A DNA stretch of 64,000 nt from Arthrobacter sp. ISL-30 (GTDB lineage Bacteria > Actinomycetota > Actinomycetes > Actinomycetales > Micrococcaceae). The position numbers and the translations under genes were made by a program. The stretch is taken from the NCBI RefSeq assembly GCF_018613855.1, contig NZ_JAGGPK010000010.1:1-64000 (forward strand). Reading direction: 5' to 3'. The notes below the pieces were generated by a model, which ran no database searches, was not told where the DNA came from, and saw only the letters and a program-made list of their open reading frames with translations. Each line of letters starts with the position of its first letter. Position 1 is the stretch's first letter. Positions 42,498 to 51,689 of this stretch are shown piece by piece.

Positions 42498-43940
42498 GTG
42501 GAAGATCTCTTTGGCTCGGGCGCCGGCAGCGATGACGATGGCGACGCGCTGCCGTCCTCCACTCCCGCCTTCGACGATTCACGCCCGGTTTCGCCACGCA
42601 GTCCGCTGGCAGTGCGGATGCGTCCGCGCATACTGGACGACGTCGTCGGGCAGCAGCACTTGCTCGGACACGGTTCGCCGCTGCGCCAGCTGGCAGCCGG
42701 TGCGGACGCGGGCGGCCCCGCTGGCCCCAGTTCCGTAATTCTGTGGGGACCGCCCGGCACAGGGAAAACAACTCTGGCACACGTCATTGCCCGCGGCCCG
42801 GGCCGCAAGTTCATCGAGCTCTCCGCCATCACCGCCGGGGTCAAGGACGTCCGCCGCGTTATGGAAGAGGCGCTGACGGCCCGCGACCTGTACAAGACCA
42901 CCACCGTCCTTTTCCTGGACGAAATCCACCGCTTCAACAAGGCGCAGCAGGACGCGCTGCTGCCCGGAGTCGAAAACCGCTGGGTGGTGCTGGTTGCGGC
43001 TACCACCGAAAATCCGTCCTTCTCAGTGGTGTCGCCCCTGCTGTCCCGGTCGCTCCTGCTGACCTTGAAGCCCCTTACCGACGCCGATATTGAGGGGCTG
43101 CTGCTCCGCGCAGTCGCTGATCCGAGGGGACTGGCCGGGCGTGTCGAGCTCAGCCCGGAGGCCCTGGAGCATCTCGTACGCCTCTCGGGGGGAGATGCAC
43201 GCCGGGCGCTCACCGCCCTTGAGGCTGCCGCCGGCGTCGCCTTTGGGGAGGCATCAACGGGCGACGGCGGACCGCGCACCGGGAGCGACGGCGGCGAGGC
43301 TCCGGCCGTCGTCGAGCTCAGGCACACCGAACGCGCCCTTGACTCCGCCGCCGTGCGTTATGACCGCGCCGGTGACCAGCACTACGACGTCGCCAGTGCC
43401 TTCATCAAATCCATCCGGGGGTCCGATGTGGACGCGGCGCTGCACTATCTCGCCCGGATGCTCGAGGCGGGGGAGGACCCCCGGTTCGTCGCCCGCAGGA
43501 TCGTCATCTCGGCCGCCGAAGATATTGGAATGGCAGATCCTACCGCACTCCAGACGGCGGTTGCTGCGGCTCAGGCTGTGCAATTGATCGGCATGCCCGA
43601 AGGGCGGATCGTCCTGGCCGAGGCTGTAGTCCACCTCGCTACGGCACCAAAATCCAACGCGGCGTACATGGGCATCAACAGTGCAATCGCCGATGTCCGG
43701 GCCGGCCTTGGCGCCGGGATACCCGCCCATCTGCGCGACGCCCATTATCAGGGCGCGAAGCAGCTGGGGCATGGACAGGGCTACAAATACGCGCATGATG
43801 CCCCGCACGGTGTAGCCACGCAGCAGTATCCGCCGGACGACCTGGTGGGCAAGGATTACTACAAGCCCACAGCCAACGGCGCCGAACGCGACGTCGCCGC
43901 CCGGCTGGAGCGGCTGCGGAAGATAATTCGGGGACTGTAG
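42498..43940 (+). CDS. rarA: Replication-associated recombination protein RarA (MgsA)
   Basis: 480-residue clamp-loader-like AAA+ ATPase. An acidic N-terminal tail precedes [21 protein letters not shown]. Walker [10 protein letters not shown] is near residue 83, Walker [22 protein letters not shown] near 137, sensor 1 in [19 protein letters not shown], and the C-terminal tetramerisation domain has [16 protein letters not shown] and [11 protein letters not shown]. It acts at stalled forks. A Gly/Asp/Glu insertion (about 253–275) follows [15 protein letters not shown]. Start: GTG 42498. Confidence 0.95.
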   Translation: MEDLFGSGAGSDDDGDALPSSTPAFDDSRPVSPRSPLAVRMRPRILDDVVGQQHLLGHGSPLRQLAAGADAGGPAGPSSVILWGPPGTGKTTLAHVIARGPGRKFIELSAITAGVKDVRRVMEEALTARDLYKTTTVLFLDEIHRFNKAQQDALLPGVENRWVVLVAATTENPSFSVVSPLLSRSLLLTLKPLTDADIEGLLLRAVADPRGLAGRVELSPEALEHLVRLSGGDARRALTALEAAAGVAFGEASTGDGGPRTGSDGGEAPAVVELRHTERALDSAAVRYDRAGDQHYDVASAFIKSIRGSDVDAALHYLARMLEAGEDPRFVARRIVISAAEDIGMADPTALQTAVAAAQAVQLIGMPEGRIVLAEAVVHLATAPKSNAAYMGINSAIADVRAGLGAGIPAHLRDAHYQGAKQLGHGQGYKYAHDAPHGVATQQYPPDDLVGKDYYKPTANGAERDVAARLERLRKIIRGL

Positions 43941-43953
43941 CAGTCCTATTTCC

Positions 43954-43988
43954 GCGGCGTTGGGCGCCGCTACGGGCCGTGCTAGGAT
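43954..43988 (+). promoter_or_regulatory. rpsD promoter with inverted repeat on the -35
   Basis: TTGGGC (43960–43965) and TAGGAT (43983–43988) are 17 bases apart, a very good vegetative promoter. The -35 is embedded in the loop of GCGGCG/CGCCGC (43954–43970), which may also serve as the weak terminator of rarA. Confidence 0.75.
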
Positions 43989-43994
43989 GGATGT

Positions 43995-44153
43995 TTGTCT
44001 GGCAAGGCCTGGACGCACAATCCCCCGAATTTCCGGCTTGCTGGAGTCAGTGGTTCGTGCCCTGGGCCCAGTAGCAAAAGGCAGCGGTTGGCCGATGCTC
44101 TCCATCATGGAGGCCAGTAACACTGACACGCCGCAAGTACTGGAAGGACACAA
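43995..44153 (+). other. rpsD mRNA leader
   Basis: About 160 bases lie between the predicted transcription start and the rpsD GTG, unusually long for this window. It contains CTCCAT-C-ATGGAG near 44100 and other short stems. It may carry an S4 autoregulatory structure, but I cannot match a described one. Confidence 0.4.
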
Positions 44154-44780
44154 GTGGCTAACAACACTCGTGCTCGCCGCACTGCACGCCTCTCGCGTGC
44201 ACTCGGCATCGCTCTGACCCCCAAGGCCGCCAAGTACATGGAGCGCCGCCCGTACGGCCCCGGTGAGCATGGCCGTGCCCGCAAGAAGCAGGACTCCGAC
44301 TACGCCGTTCGTCTGCGCGAAAAGCAGCGCCTGCGCGCCCAGTACGGCATCCGCGAAGCCCAGATGACCCGTGCCTTCGAAGAAGCACGCCGCACCAAGG
44401 GCCTGACCGGTGAAAACCTGATCGAGCTGCTCGAAATGCGCCTTGACGCCCTCGTGCTGCGTGCCGGCTTCGCCCGCACCATCGCCCAGGCCCGCCAGCT
44501 GGTTGTGCACCGTCACATCCTGGTTGACGGTGCCCGCGTCGACCGCCCGTCCTTCCGCGTCGGTGAGGGCCAGCTGATCCACGTGCACAACCGCAGCGAG
44601 ACCATGGCTCCGTTCCAGGTTGCTGCCGCCGGTGCGCACCGCGATGTGCTCCCGATGGTTCCGGCTTACCTGGACGTCAAGCTTGACGCCCTGCAGGCCC
44701 GCCTGGTTCGCCGCCCGAAGCGCTCCGAGATCCCTGTGACCTGCGAAGAGCAGCTCGTCGTCGAATTCTACGCCCGCTAA
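44154..44780 (+). CDS. rpsD: 30S ribosomal protein S4 (uS4), zinc-free form
   Basis: 208 residues, complete. The N-terminus ANNTRARRTARLSRALGIALT lacks the four cysteines of the zinc-binding type, so this is the C-minus form; the only Cys is near the C-terminus. The S4 RNA-binding domain starts LEMRLDALVLRAGFARTIAQARQLVVHRHILVDG. It is one of the primary 16S rRNA binders. It stands alone rather than in the alpha operon, with its own promoter and a good terminator. Start: GTG 44154 after GGAAGGA. Confidence 0.97.
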   Translation: MANNTRARRTARLSRALGIALTPKAAKYMERRPYGPGEHGRARKKQDSDYAVRLREKQRLRAQYGIREAQMTRAFEEARRTKGLTGENLIELLEMRLDALVLRAGFARTIAQARQLVVHRHILVDGARVDRPSFRVGEGQLIHVHNRSETMAPFQVAAAGAHRDVLPMVPAYLDVKLDALQARLVRRPKRSEIPVTCEEQLVVEFYAR

Positions 44781-44800
44781 ATTCCAGCAGCGTCTCCAAA

Positions 44801-44831
44801 GAAGCCCGTGGCACACGCCGCGGGCTTCTTT
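44801..44831 (+). terminator. Intrinsic terminator after rpsD
   Basis: GAAGCCCG (44801–44808) pairs with CGGGCTTC (44821–44828), followed by TTTG. Confidence 0.75.
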
Positions 44832-44936
44832 GTATGTAAGGTACTTGGGTGGGCTTTGCCGATCGCGGAAGTTGCCGTAGGTGTGCAGAAGCATCGGCGG
44901 CCCGCGGTTCCGAACGATCCAAGGAGATGAGTGAGT

Positions 44937-45311
44937 ATGTCTGGTGGCGATATTGCCGGGTTGATCGCAGCCGGAGTGTTTTTGCTCCTCGTGCTTTTGC
45001 TGGCGGTTCCCATCCTGAAGCTTGGCCGGGTATTGGATGAGGTCAGGAAATCCATACGTTCCATCAGCGACGGCGCGACCCCGCTCATGGATGAGGTGAC
45101 GGCTACCGTCTCCACCACCAATCAGCAGCTGAAGAAGGTGGATGGGATTGCATCGAACGTCTCTGACGCCTCCGCGAACATCTCCGCCCTGTCGTCCCTG
45201 GTTGCTGCAACCGTCGGTTCGCCGCTCATCAAGATAGCTGCCTTCAGCTACGGCGTCCGCTCGGCGTTCACTGCCCGTCGCAAACCGGCAGCCGGCCGGC
45301 GTAGCCGCTGA
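44937..45311 (+). CDS. DUF948 domain-containing membrane protein
   Basis: 124 residues. One N-terminal membrane helix (IAGLIAAGVFLLLVLLLAVPIL) is followed by a long amphipathic helix with Ser/Thr/Asn periodicity (VRKSIRSISDGATPLMDEVT), and then a short basic tail. This is the DUF948 pattern, resembling methyl-accepting-type coiled coils, with no known role. Start: ATG 44937 is preferred over GTG 44931 because AAGGAGA at 44921–44927 is then nine bases away. It always sits before a small membrane protein and alaS in this group. Confidence 0.85.
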   Translation: MSGGDIAGLIAAGVFLLLVLLLAVPILKLGRVLDEVRKSIRSISDGATPLMDEVTATVSTTNQQLKKVDGIASNVSDASANISALSSLVAATVGSPLIKIAAFSYGVRSAFTARRKPAAGRRSR

Positions 45312-45359
45312 AAACCCTGGCAGCCGCTGAAAACCCTGGCAGCCGCTGAAAACCCTGGA
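45303..45359 (+). repeat. Three tandem copies of a 19-bp unit
   Basis: AGCCGCTGAAAACCCTGGC is repeated at 45303, 45322 and 45341 (last base A in the third). The first copy contains the DUF948 stop codon; the third supplies the GGAGG-like ribosome site for the next gene. Confidence 0.95.
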
Positions 45360-45371
45360 GGTCAAGTACCA

Positions 45372-45602
45372 ATGAAACGAGTCTTCTGGATGGGAATCGG
45401 CGTCGCTATCGGCGTCATCGCCTTCCGAAAGGTAACCGCCGCCAAAGCCGGCCTGGGTCCGCAGGGCCTGAACCGCGCCGTTGCGCGATTGGCCGACAGC
45501 GTCTTCGAGTTCGCCGATGCAGTCCGTGACGGAATGCACGAACGCGAGGAGGACCTGCGGTCCGCCTTGGGCATTTCAGAGCCGGACTCCGGCCGCCGAT
45601 AA
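45372..45602 (+). CDS. Small DUF6167-type membrane protein
   Basis: 76 residues: MKRVFWMGIGVAIGVIAF forms a short membrane anchor, then a helical segment ARLADSVFEFADAVRDGMHE and an acidic end. It corresponds to the small conserved protein between the DUF948 gene and alaS in Actinobacteria (DUF6167). Function unknown. ATG 45372 with GGAG from the tandem repeat. Confidence 0.75.
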   Translation: MKRVFWMGIGVAIGVIAFRKVTAAKAGLGPQGLNRAVARLADSVFEFADAVRDGMHEREEDLRSALGISEPDSGRR

Positions 45603-45721
45603 GGCCGCGGTTCGCCCAACTGCCGCTCCGCAAGGCAGAATTAGAAGCTGCAGTACCGGCAACTGCCGGGCTGAGCACAGATCGTTGTGCAGAGAAATTG
45701 AGAAGGGTAAGTAATCAGCAA

Positions 45722-48400
45722 ATGAAGTCGCAGGAGATCACCAAGCGCTGGGTGGACTTTTTTGTCAACAAGGGCCACACCGCGGTTCCTTCCGCATCGC
45801 TTGTGTCCAGCGACCCTTCCTTGCTGTTCACTGTGGCCGGGATGGTCCCCTTCATTCCATACCTGACGGCACGTGAAGTTCCCCCCTACACACGCGCCAC
45901 AAGCGTCCAGAAGTGCATCCGGACCGGCGACATCGAGGAAGTGGGCAAAACGGCCCGCCACGGCACGTTCTTCCAGATGTGCGGCAACTTCTCCTTCGGT
46001 GACTACTTCAAGGAAGACGCCATCAAGTTCGCCTTCGAACTGCTCACTTCGAGCGTCGCCGACGGCGGCTATGGCCTGGAATCCGAGAAGATCTGGGTGA
46101 CGGTCTACGAGGAAGACGATGAAGCCAAGGACCTTTGGCTCAAAAACACTGCTATTCCTGCCGACCGGATCCAGAAGATGGGGAAGTCGGATAACTACTG
46201 GCACACCGGCCAGCCCGGCCCCGCCGGCCCCTGCTCCGAGATCTATTACGACCGCGGTCCTGCCTACGGCGTCGAAGGCGGCCCGGAAGCTGACGACAAC
46301 CGCTACGTTGAAATCTGGAACCTCGTGTTCATGCAGTACCAGATCTCCAATGTCCGCTCCAAAATGGACTTCGACGTGGTCGGGGAGCTTCCGAAGAAGA
46401 ACATCGACACCGGCCTGGGCATGGAACGCCTTGCGATGATCCTCCAGGGCGTCGAAAACATGTACGAGACCGACCAGGTCCGTCCCGTCATCGACAAGGC
46501 CGCCGAACTCTCGGGCAAGGAATACACTTCCGCCGAGACCGACGACGATCCGCACCACACGGACGACGTTCGGATGCGCGTTGTAGCTGACCACATCCGC
46601 TCCGCGCTCATGCTGATCGCCGACGGCGTAGTGCCCTCCAACGAGGGTCGCGGGTACGTCCTGCGCCGCCTCATCCGCCGCGCAGTCCGTGCCATGCGCC
46701 TCCTGGGCGTCGAGCAGGCCTGCCTCCCGCAGCTCTTGCCCGCTTCGCGCGACGCCATGAAGGGCGTCTACCCGGTCGTGGAAACAGACTTCGAGCGCAT
46801 CAGCCGCATCGCCTATGCCGAAGAGAAGGCCTTCCTGCGCACGATTGCCTCCGGCACCGCACGCCTGGAGGAGGCCGTCGTCGCGTCCAAGGCAGCCGGC
46901 AAGCCACTCTCCGGCGAGGACGCCTTCACCCTCCACGACACCTACGGCTTCCCCATCGACCTCACCCTGGAAATGGCCGAGGAAGCCGGAGTTAAAGTCA
47001 ACGAAGCCGAGTTCCGCAACCTCATGCAGGAACAGCGCAAGCGCGCCCAAGCAGACGCCAAGGCGAAAAAGGGCGGCCACGCTGACATCAGCGCCTTCCA
47101 GGAGCTGTTGTCCGAAGGCGAGACAGTCTTCACCGGCTATGACGAGCTGGACGGGGAGTCTCGTGTCCGAGGCATTCTCCGTGGCGGACAGCGACTGTCG
47201 CAGGCTTCCACGGGCGACGAGATTGAACTCGTCCTCGCCGAGACGCCGTTCTACGCCGAGGCCGGCGGCCAGGCTGCTGACACGGGCCTCATCACAGGCG
47301 ACGGCTTCGTCGTCGAGGTCCTGGATGTCCAGCGCCCCATCAAGGGCCTGAGCGTCCACAAGGCGATCGTCCGTGAAGGCGAGATTGCCTCGGACGCGCT
47401 GGTGCGCGCCGCCGTCGACCGTGAACGCCGCCATGCCGCCGAGCAGGCGCACACCGGAACCCATATCGTCCACGCGGCCCTGCACCAGATCCTGGGCCCG
47501 GAGGCAACGCAGCGAGGCTCCTACAACAAGGCCGGCTACCTGCGCTTCGACTTCGCCTGGGGTGAGGGCCTGAGTGCCGCCACCAGGTCTGAAGTCGAGG
47601 AAGTCTCCAACATCGCCATCCGGAACAACTTCACGGTGGACACCAAGGTCATGCCGCTGGCGGAAGCCAAGGCGCTCGGCGCCATGGCGCTGTTTGGTGA
47701 GAATTACGGCAATGAAGTGCGGGTTGTGGAGATCGACGGCGCCTGGTCGCGGGAACTCTGCGGTGGCACCCACGTGACCAACACGGCCCAGATCGGTAGC
47801 CTGTCGCTGCTCGGCGAGCAGTCCGTCGGTTCAGGAAACCGCCGCGTGGAGGCCTTTGTTGGCCTCGACGCCTTCCGTCACCTCGCCGCCGAACGTGCCC
47901 TGGTCACGGAGCTGACCGAAATGCTGAAGGTTCCCTCCGGCCAGCTCGCGGACCGCATCGCGGCCACGCTGAACAAGCTCAGGGCTACCGAGAAGGAACT
48001 CGAACGGCTCCGCAAGGAACAGCTGACGGCGGCCGCGGCAAGTATTGCCGGCACCGCCAAGGACGCCGCAGGTGTCCGGGTCGTGGCCCACGACGCCGGG
48101 CAAGTGAGCGGCGCTGACGACATCCGGGCCCTTGCCCTTGACCTGCGCAACCGCCTCGGTTCAGAGGCTTCCGTTGTAGCCGTGGCAGGCGTCAGCAACG
48201 ACCGCCCGATCGTCCTGGTGGCTACTAACGAGGCCGCGCGCGAAGCCGGAGTCAAGGCAGGCGCCCTCGTGCGGCTGGCTGCCGGCCTCCTGGGTGGCGG
48301 CGGAGGCGGCAAGGACGACGTCGCCCAAGGCGGCGGAACGGATGCGGCCAAGGTGCCCCAGGCACTCGCCGCCATCGTGGATGCGATTGCCAAGCGCTGA
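45722..48400 (+). CDS. alaS: Alanine–tRNA ligase
   Basis: 892 residues, all domains present: catalytic core (TVAGMVPFIPYL, RATSVQKCIRTGDIEEVG, FFQMCGNFSFGDYFKE), editing domain with HTGTH (about 577) and CGGTH (about 680), and the oligomerisation C-domain ending in a Gly-rich AGLLGGGGGGKDDVAQGGGTDA segment. It charges tRNA-Ala and clears Ser and Gly mischarges. Start: ATG 45722; the longer frame adds eight residues with no site. First gene of a tightly spaced series through aroB; ruvX begins one base after the stop. Confidence 0.97.
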   Translation: MKSQEITKRWVDFFVNKGHTAVPSASLVSSDPSLLFTVAGMVPFIPYLTAREVPPYTRATSVQKCIRTGDIEEVGKTARHGTFFQMCGNFSFGDYFKEDAIKFAFELLTSSVADGGYGLESEKIWVTVYEEDDEAKDLWLKNTAIPADRIQKMGKSDNYWHTGQPGPAGPCSEIYYDRGPAYGVEGGPEADDNRYVEIWNLVFMQYQISNVRSKMDFDVVGELPKKNIDTGLGMERLAMILQGVENMYETDQVRPVIDKAAELSGKEYTSAETDDDPHHTDDVRMRVVADHIRSALMLIADGVVPSNEGRGYVLRRLIRRAVRAMRLLGVEQACLPQLLPASRDAMKGVYPVVETDFERISRIAYAEEKAFLRTIASGTARLEEAVVASKAAGKPLSGEDAFTLHDTYGFPIDLTLEMAEEAGVKVNEAEFRNLMQEQRKRAQADAKAKKGGHADISAFQELLSEGETVFTGYDELDGESRVRGILRGGQRLSQASTGDEIELVLAETPFYAEAGGQAADTGLITGDGFVVEVLDVQRPIKGLSVHKAIVREGEIASDALVRAAVDRERRHAAEQAHTGTHIVHAALHQILGPEATQRGSYNKAGYLRFDFAWGEGLSAATRSEVEEVSNIAIRNNFTVDTKVMPLAEAKALGAMALFGENYGNEVRVVEIDGAWSRELCGGTHVTNTAQIGSLSLLGEQSVGSGNRRVEAFVGLDAFRHLAAERALVTELTEMLKVPSGQLADRIAATLNKLRATEKELERLRKEQLTAAAASIAGTAKDAAGVRVVAHDAGQVSGADDIRALALDLRNRLGSEASVVAVAGVSNDRPIVLVATNEAAREAGVKAGALVRLAAGLLGGGGGGKDDVAQGGGTDAAKVPQALAAIVDAIAKR

Positions 48401-48401
48401 C

Positions 48402-48998
48402 GTGAGCGAAAACGACCACACCGACGCCTACCCCCGAGGTATCAAACTAGGGGTAGACGTCGGCACCGTCCGCGTGGGAGTGGCTGCCTGTGACCCGGAA
48501 GGGATCCTGGCGACACCGTTCAAGACTGTCGCCCGGGACGCAAAGAAAAACTCCGACATTCGGCTCATCGTGCGGCACGCCAAGGAGCTTGGGGCAGTAC
48601 AGATTTTTGTTGGGCTGCCCCGGACGATGCGCGGGGAGGAACACGCCTCGGCACGCACGGCGACAGAGTACGCCGAACTCCTCGTAGCTGAGCTCGATGC
48701 GAGTGGGTTGGACGTGCCGGTTCACCTCGTGGATGAGCGTTTGTCAACAATCACCGCACACCGCAGCCTGCACGAAGCTGGCATGAGCAGCAGGGACCAC
48801 CGTAAAGTAGTGGATCAAGTCGCCGCTGCCGGAATCCTGCAACATGCCATCGACATGCAGAAAGCCAGAGGAGCAGATGTTGGCAGTCGCGTAACTGCAA
48901 TCCACAAAGGGCATCCTGGGGGGTCCGGCGCCGATTCGGCACGGACAGGTGTCCAAGGCACTGACACGAACACTTCAACGAGGGGAAGTCAACAGTGA
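48402..48998 (+). CDS. ruvX: RuvX/YqgF family Holliday junction resolvase-like protein
   Basis: 198 residues. RNase H-fold with the catalytic Asp in KLGVDVGTVRVGVAACDP, then FVGLPRTMRGEEHASA, and the C-terminal Asp in HLVDERLSTITAH. YqgF processes the 5' end of pre-16S rRNA in E. coli and cleaves junctions in other systems; the essential role is probably rRNA maturation. A long disordered Ser/Thr/Gly tail (about residues 160–198) is unusual. Start: GTG 48402. Its stop overlaps mltG by four bases. Confidence 0.9.
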   Translation: MSENDHTDAYPRGIKLGVDVGTVRVGVAACDPEGILATPFKTVARDAKKNSDIRLIVRHAKELGAVQIFVGLPRTMRGEEHASARTATEYAELLVAELDASGLDVPVHLVDERLSTITAHRSLHEAGMSSRDHRKVVDQVAAAGILQHAIDMQKARGADVGSRVTAIHKGHPGGSGADSARTGVQGTDTNTSTRGSQQ

Positions 48999-50749
48999 GC
49001 CCGGTCAACAATGGCCCCTCGCAGGACCAGGATTTCAGCACTGGACGCATTCCGCTGACCCGCAGGGAACTCAGGGAACGCGAACGGTTCCTGGCAACGC
49101 AGAACCAGGACCTTGTGCCTCCCTCGGCCTACGCGGTTGCGGACATCGATCGCGAAACCACGGCCGGCTCAACTGGCGATTCCCCGATGCGGGTTTCCGG
49201 TGAGGAGGCGGCTTCCAGCCGTGCCGGCATTCAGGTGGAGACAATTGAGGAAATGCCGGTGCCGGAGCCGGAGCAGCCGCCAATGCCGCCCCAGCCTGAA
49301 GCCTCTGTGCAGCCTGAAACTTCCGCACTGCTTGAAACAACGGCGCAGCCTGAAACAACCGCACTGCCTCAAACAACCGCACTGCCTGCCGTCAACCATC
49401 TTGAGGCAGTTGCCGATCCACAGAACCACGTTGCGGACGAGCACTTCGAAGACGGACAAAACTCTGCGCATGACGGGGGGCATATTGACGATTCCGGTGC
49501 GGGACATCACGACTTTGAGGCGCACGACGCCCACTTCGACCATGATCCGCACTACGACTACGACGACGCTGTGCACCACAACGACGGAGTGCACCACTAT
49601 GATGCCGTGCACCACGACGACGAAATGCACCACGATCAAGCGGGGAACAACGACCACTTGCTCGCAGGCGACGCGACCGCCGCACGCTCCAAGAAGGTCC
49701 GACGGCGGCGACGAGTCGTAGCGCTGCTGCTCACCCTCGTTCTCTTTGTCGGAGCCATTGCCGTCGGAGCCCAGTTCCTCAAGCCGCTCCTCGGCATGGA
49801 CAAGCTTTCGGACTACCCCGGCCCGGGCACTGGCAGCGTTATGGTGTCTGTCCAGCCTGGAGCGGGTGCCAGGGATGTAGCGACGGCCTTGGAGAAGCAG
49901 CGGATTGTTGCCAATGCCGACACCTTTATGAAGGAACTGCTGGCAGCTGACGGTGAAATCAGCCCTGGAGACTTTGAGTTCCGAACCGAAATGAAGAATT
50001 CCGACGCCGTGGCGGTACTCCTGAACCGTGACGCCTCGAAGGTCATGTACTTTGCCCTTAACGCAGGGCTTCGTATTGGCGAATCCCTGGAAACAATCTC
50101 CAAGGGCTCCGGCATACCGCTGGACCAGCTCAAGGCACTCAGCGACTCACCCGCCCAATTTGGCGTCCCGGACAAGGCCAAGAACCTGGAAGGCTTCCTG
50201 GCCCCCGGGGAGTACAGGTTCCCCCTCGGAACTCCGGCCAAGGACATCCTCCAGAAACTGGTCACCACCACCTTGGATGAGCTCAAAGCCCAGGGCATCA
50301 CGGATCCGAACAAGCAGTACGACGCGATTATTGTCGCAAGCATTGTCCAGGCAGAGGGCGGCCAGGCCGACTACGGGAACGTGGCAGGTGCAATCTACAA
50401 CCGCCTGAAGCCGGGCAATACGGAGACGGCTGGACTGATCCAGTCGGATGCCACTGTCACCTACGGTCTTGGCCGGAAGAGCTTCCACTTGGAGGAGTCC
50501 GAGAAAGCGGACAAATCCAATCCCTACAACACCTACGCCAACCCCGGCCTTCCCGTCGGCCCCATCGGTTCCCCCGGAAAGACCGCCATCGACGCCGCGG
50601 CTAAGCCGACCGCCAACGACTTCATGTACTGGGTAACCATCAACCTTGATACCAAGGAAACCAAGTTCTCCAAGACCCTGGCAGAGCACAATGTCTACGT
50701 TGAGCAGTACAACCAGTGGTGTGCTGCCAATGCGGGACGGTGCGTCTAA
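48995..50749 (+). CDS. mltG: Endolytic transglycosylase MltG with His-rich N-terminal region
   Basis: 584 residues. The YceG catalytic domain (about 270–584) contains FRLGTPAKDIL, the catalytic Glu in IVASIVQAEGGQADYGNVAGAIYNRL, GLIQSDATVTYGL and NTYANPGLPVGPIGSPG. It cuts nascent peptidoglycan in the periplasm. A single membrane helix lies at about 240–262 after the basic RSKKVRRRRR. Before it is a 240-residue cytoplasmic region that is Glu/Pro/Thr-rich and then, at residues 145–221, extremely His/Asp-rich (19 His in 77 residues). MltG in other bacteria lacks this. Start: GTG 48995 overlapping ruvX. Confidence 0.93.
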   Translation: MSPVNNGPSQDQDFSTGRIPLTRRELRERERFLATQNQDLVPPSAYAVADIDRETTAGSTGDSPMRVSGEEAASSRAGIQVETIEEMPVPEPEQPPMPPQPEASVQPETSALLETTAQPETTALPQTTALPAVNHLEAVADPQNHVADEHFEDGQNSAHDGGHIDDSGAGHHDFEAHDAHFDHDPHYDYDDAVHHNDGVHHYDAVHHDDEMHHDQAGNNDHLLAGDATAARSKKVRRRRRVVALLLTLVLFVGAIAVGAQFLKPLLGMDKLSDYPGPGTGSVMVSVQPGAGARDVATALEKQRIVANADTFMKELLAADGEISPGDFEFRTEMKNSDAVAVLLNRDASKVMYFALNAGLRIGESLETISKGSGIPLDQLKALSDSPAQFGVPDKAKNLEGFLAPGEYRFPLGTPAKDILQKLVTTTLDELKAQGITDPNKQYDAIIVASIVQAEGGQADYGNVAGAIYNRLKPGNTETAGLIQSDATVTYGLGRKSFHLEESEKADKSNPYNTYANPGLPVGPIGSPGKTAIDAAAKPTANDFMYWVTINLDTKETKFSKTLAEHNVYVEQYNQWCAANAGRCV

Positions 50750-50751
50750 CC

Positions 50752-51663
50752 GTGCGCGCAGCAGTTCTTGGCCATCCCATTGGCCACTCCAAATCGCCTG
50801 CCCTCCACGGGGCGGCGTACGGCAAGCTCGGCGTCGATATCGAATACTCGGCCATTGACCTGACAGTTGAGCAGTTGCCCGCGTTCATGGCAGCGGTACG
50901 TGCAGAACCCAACTGGTGCGGACTCTCCGTGACCATGCCCCTCAAGTCGGCCATGGTTACAGAGGTTGATGAGGTTCGAGGAGCGGCCGCCCACCTCGGC
51001 GTCGTCAACACCGTTGCCTTTGAACGCACTTCTTCCGAAGGCGGCGCTGGAACTCGTGGCGCTGGAACGCGTGGCACGGGCGACTTGCGAACCGTCGGCT
51101 ACAACACCGATGTTGCCGGAATCGTGGAGGCCGTGCGCTATGCGGGCGTCGCCTCAGAGCCCTCGGCCGCAATATTGGGCGGCGGCGGCACGTCCGCTGC
51201 GGCAATCGCAGCACTTGTCGAGCTTGGCGCGGCAAGGGCAGCAGTGTTCGTCCGCGATGCCTCCCGGGCCTCCGAAGCGAAAGCTGCTGGGGCCGCCGTC
51301 GGGCTTCCCATTGACATCCTGCCCCTTTCCGGTGCCGCTGGCACGATTGCCGCATCACAACTCGTCATTTCCACGCTGCCGCCCCATGCGGCGGATGGAA
51401 TCGCGGCGGAACTGGCCGAGGTACCTGCCGTCGATAGCCTGCCGCAAGCGGGCGTCCTGCTGGACGTCGCCTACGATCCCTGGCCCAGCCGGATAGCGAC
51501 AGCCTGGCAGGAACGTGGGGGAGTGGTTGTTCCCGGACTGGAGATGCTCCTCTACCAAGCGGTCGGGCAGGTCCGGCTGTTTTCCGGGCTGGACCGGGAT
51601 GTCACGCCCGAAGTCATAGATGTGATGTGCGACTCAGTCGGGCTGCCCCGACGGGTCTTGTAA
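50752..51663 (+). CDS. aroE: Shikimate dehydrogenase
   Basis: 303 residues. The substrate domain has [19 protein letters not shown] with the Ser-Lys-Ser motif, [10 protein letters not shown] with the catalytic Lys, and [11 protein letters not shown] with the shikimate-binding Asn and Asp. The NADP domain starts [13 protein letters not shown]; instead of GAGGxA it reads GGGGTS. It reduces dehydroshikimate. An insertion [15 protein letters not shown] lies between the domains. Start: GTG 50752, three bases after mltG; GTG 50740 within mltG is an alternative. First of four aro genes here. Confidence 0.88.
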   Translation: MRAAVLGHPIGHSKSPALHGAAYGKLGVDIEYSAIDLTVEQLPAFMAAVRAEPNWCGLSVTMPLKSAMVTEVDEVRGAAAHLGVVNTVAFERTSSEGGAGTRGAGTRGTGDLRTVGYNTDVAGIVEAVRYAGVASEPSAAILGGGGTSAAAIAALVELGAARAAVFVRDASRASEAKAAGAAVGLPIDILPLSGAAGTIAASQLVISTLPPHAADGIAAELAEVPAVDSLPQAGVLLDVAYDPWPSRIATAWQERGGVVVPGLEMLLYQAVGQVRLFSGLDRDVTPEVIDVMCDSVGLPRRVL

Positions 51664-51689
51664 CCGCCTTACATGGCAGGATGGATCTT

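Noticed and set aside
43254..45539. 761-codon minus-strand frame across rarA, rpsD and the DUF948 gene
   Set aside because: It crosses three clearly coding genes and two terminators and matches no family.
45641..47773. 710-codon minus-strand frame opposite alaS
   Set aside because: Shadow of alaS; no start signals and no recognisable domains.
48995..49700. His-rich MltG region as a frameshift artefact
   Set aside because: The frame is open and continuous from the GTG through the membrane helix into the catalytic domain, so the segment is really encoded in frame.
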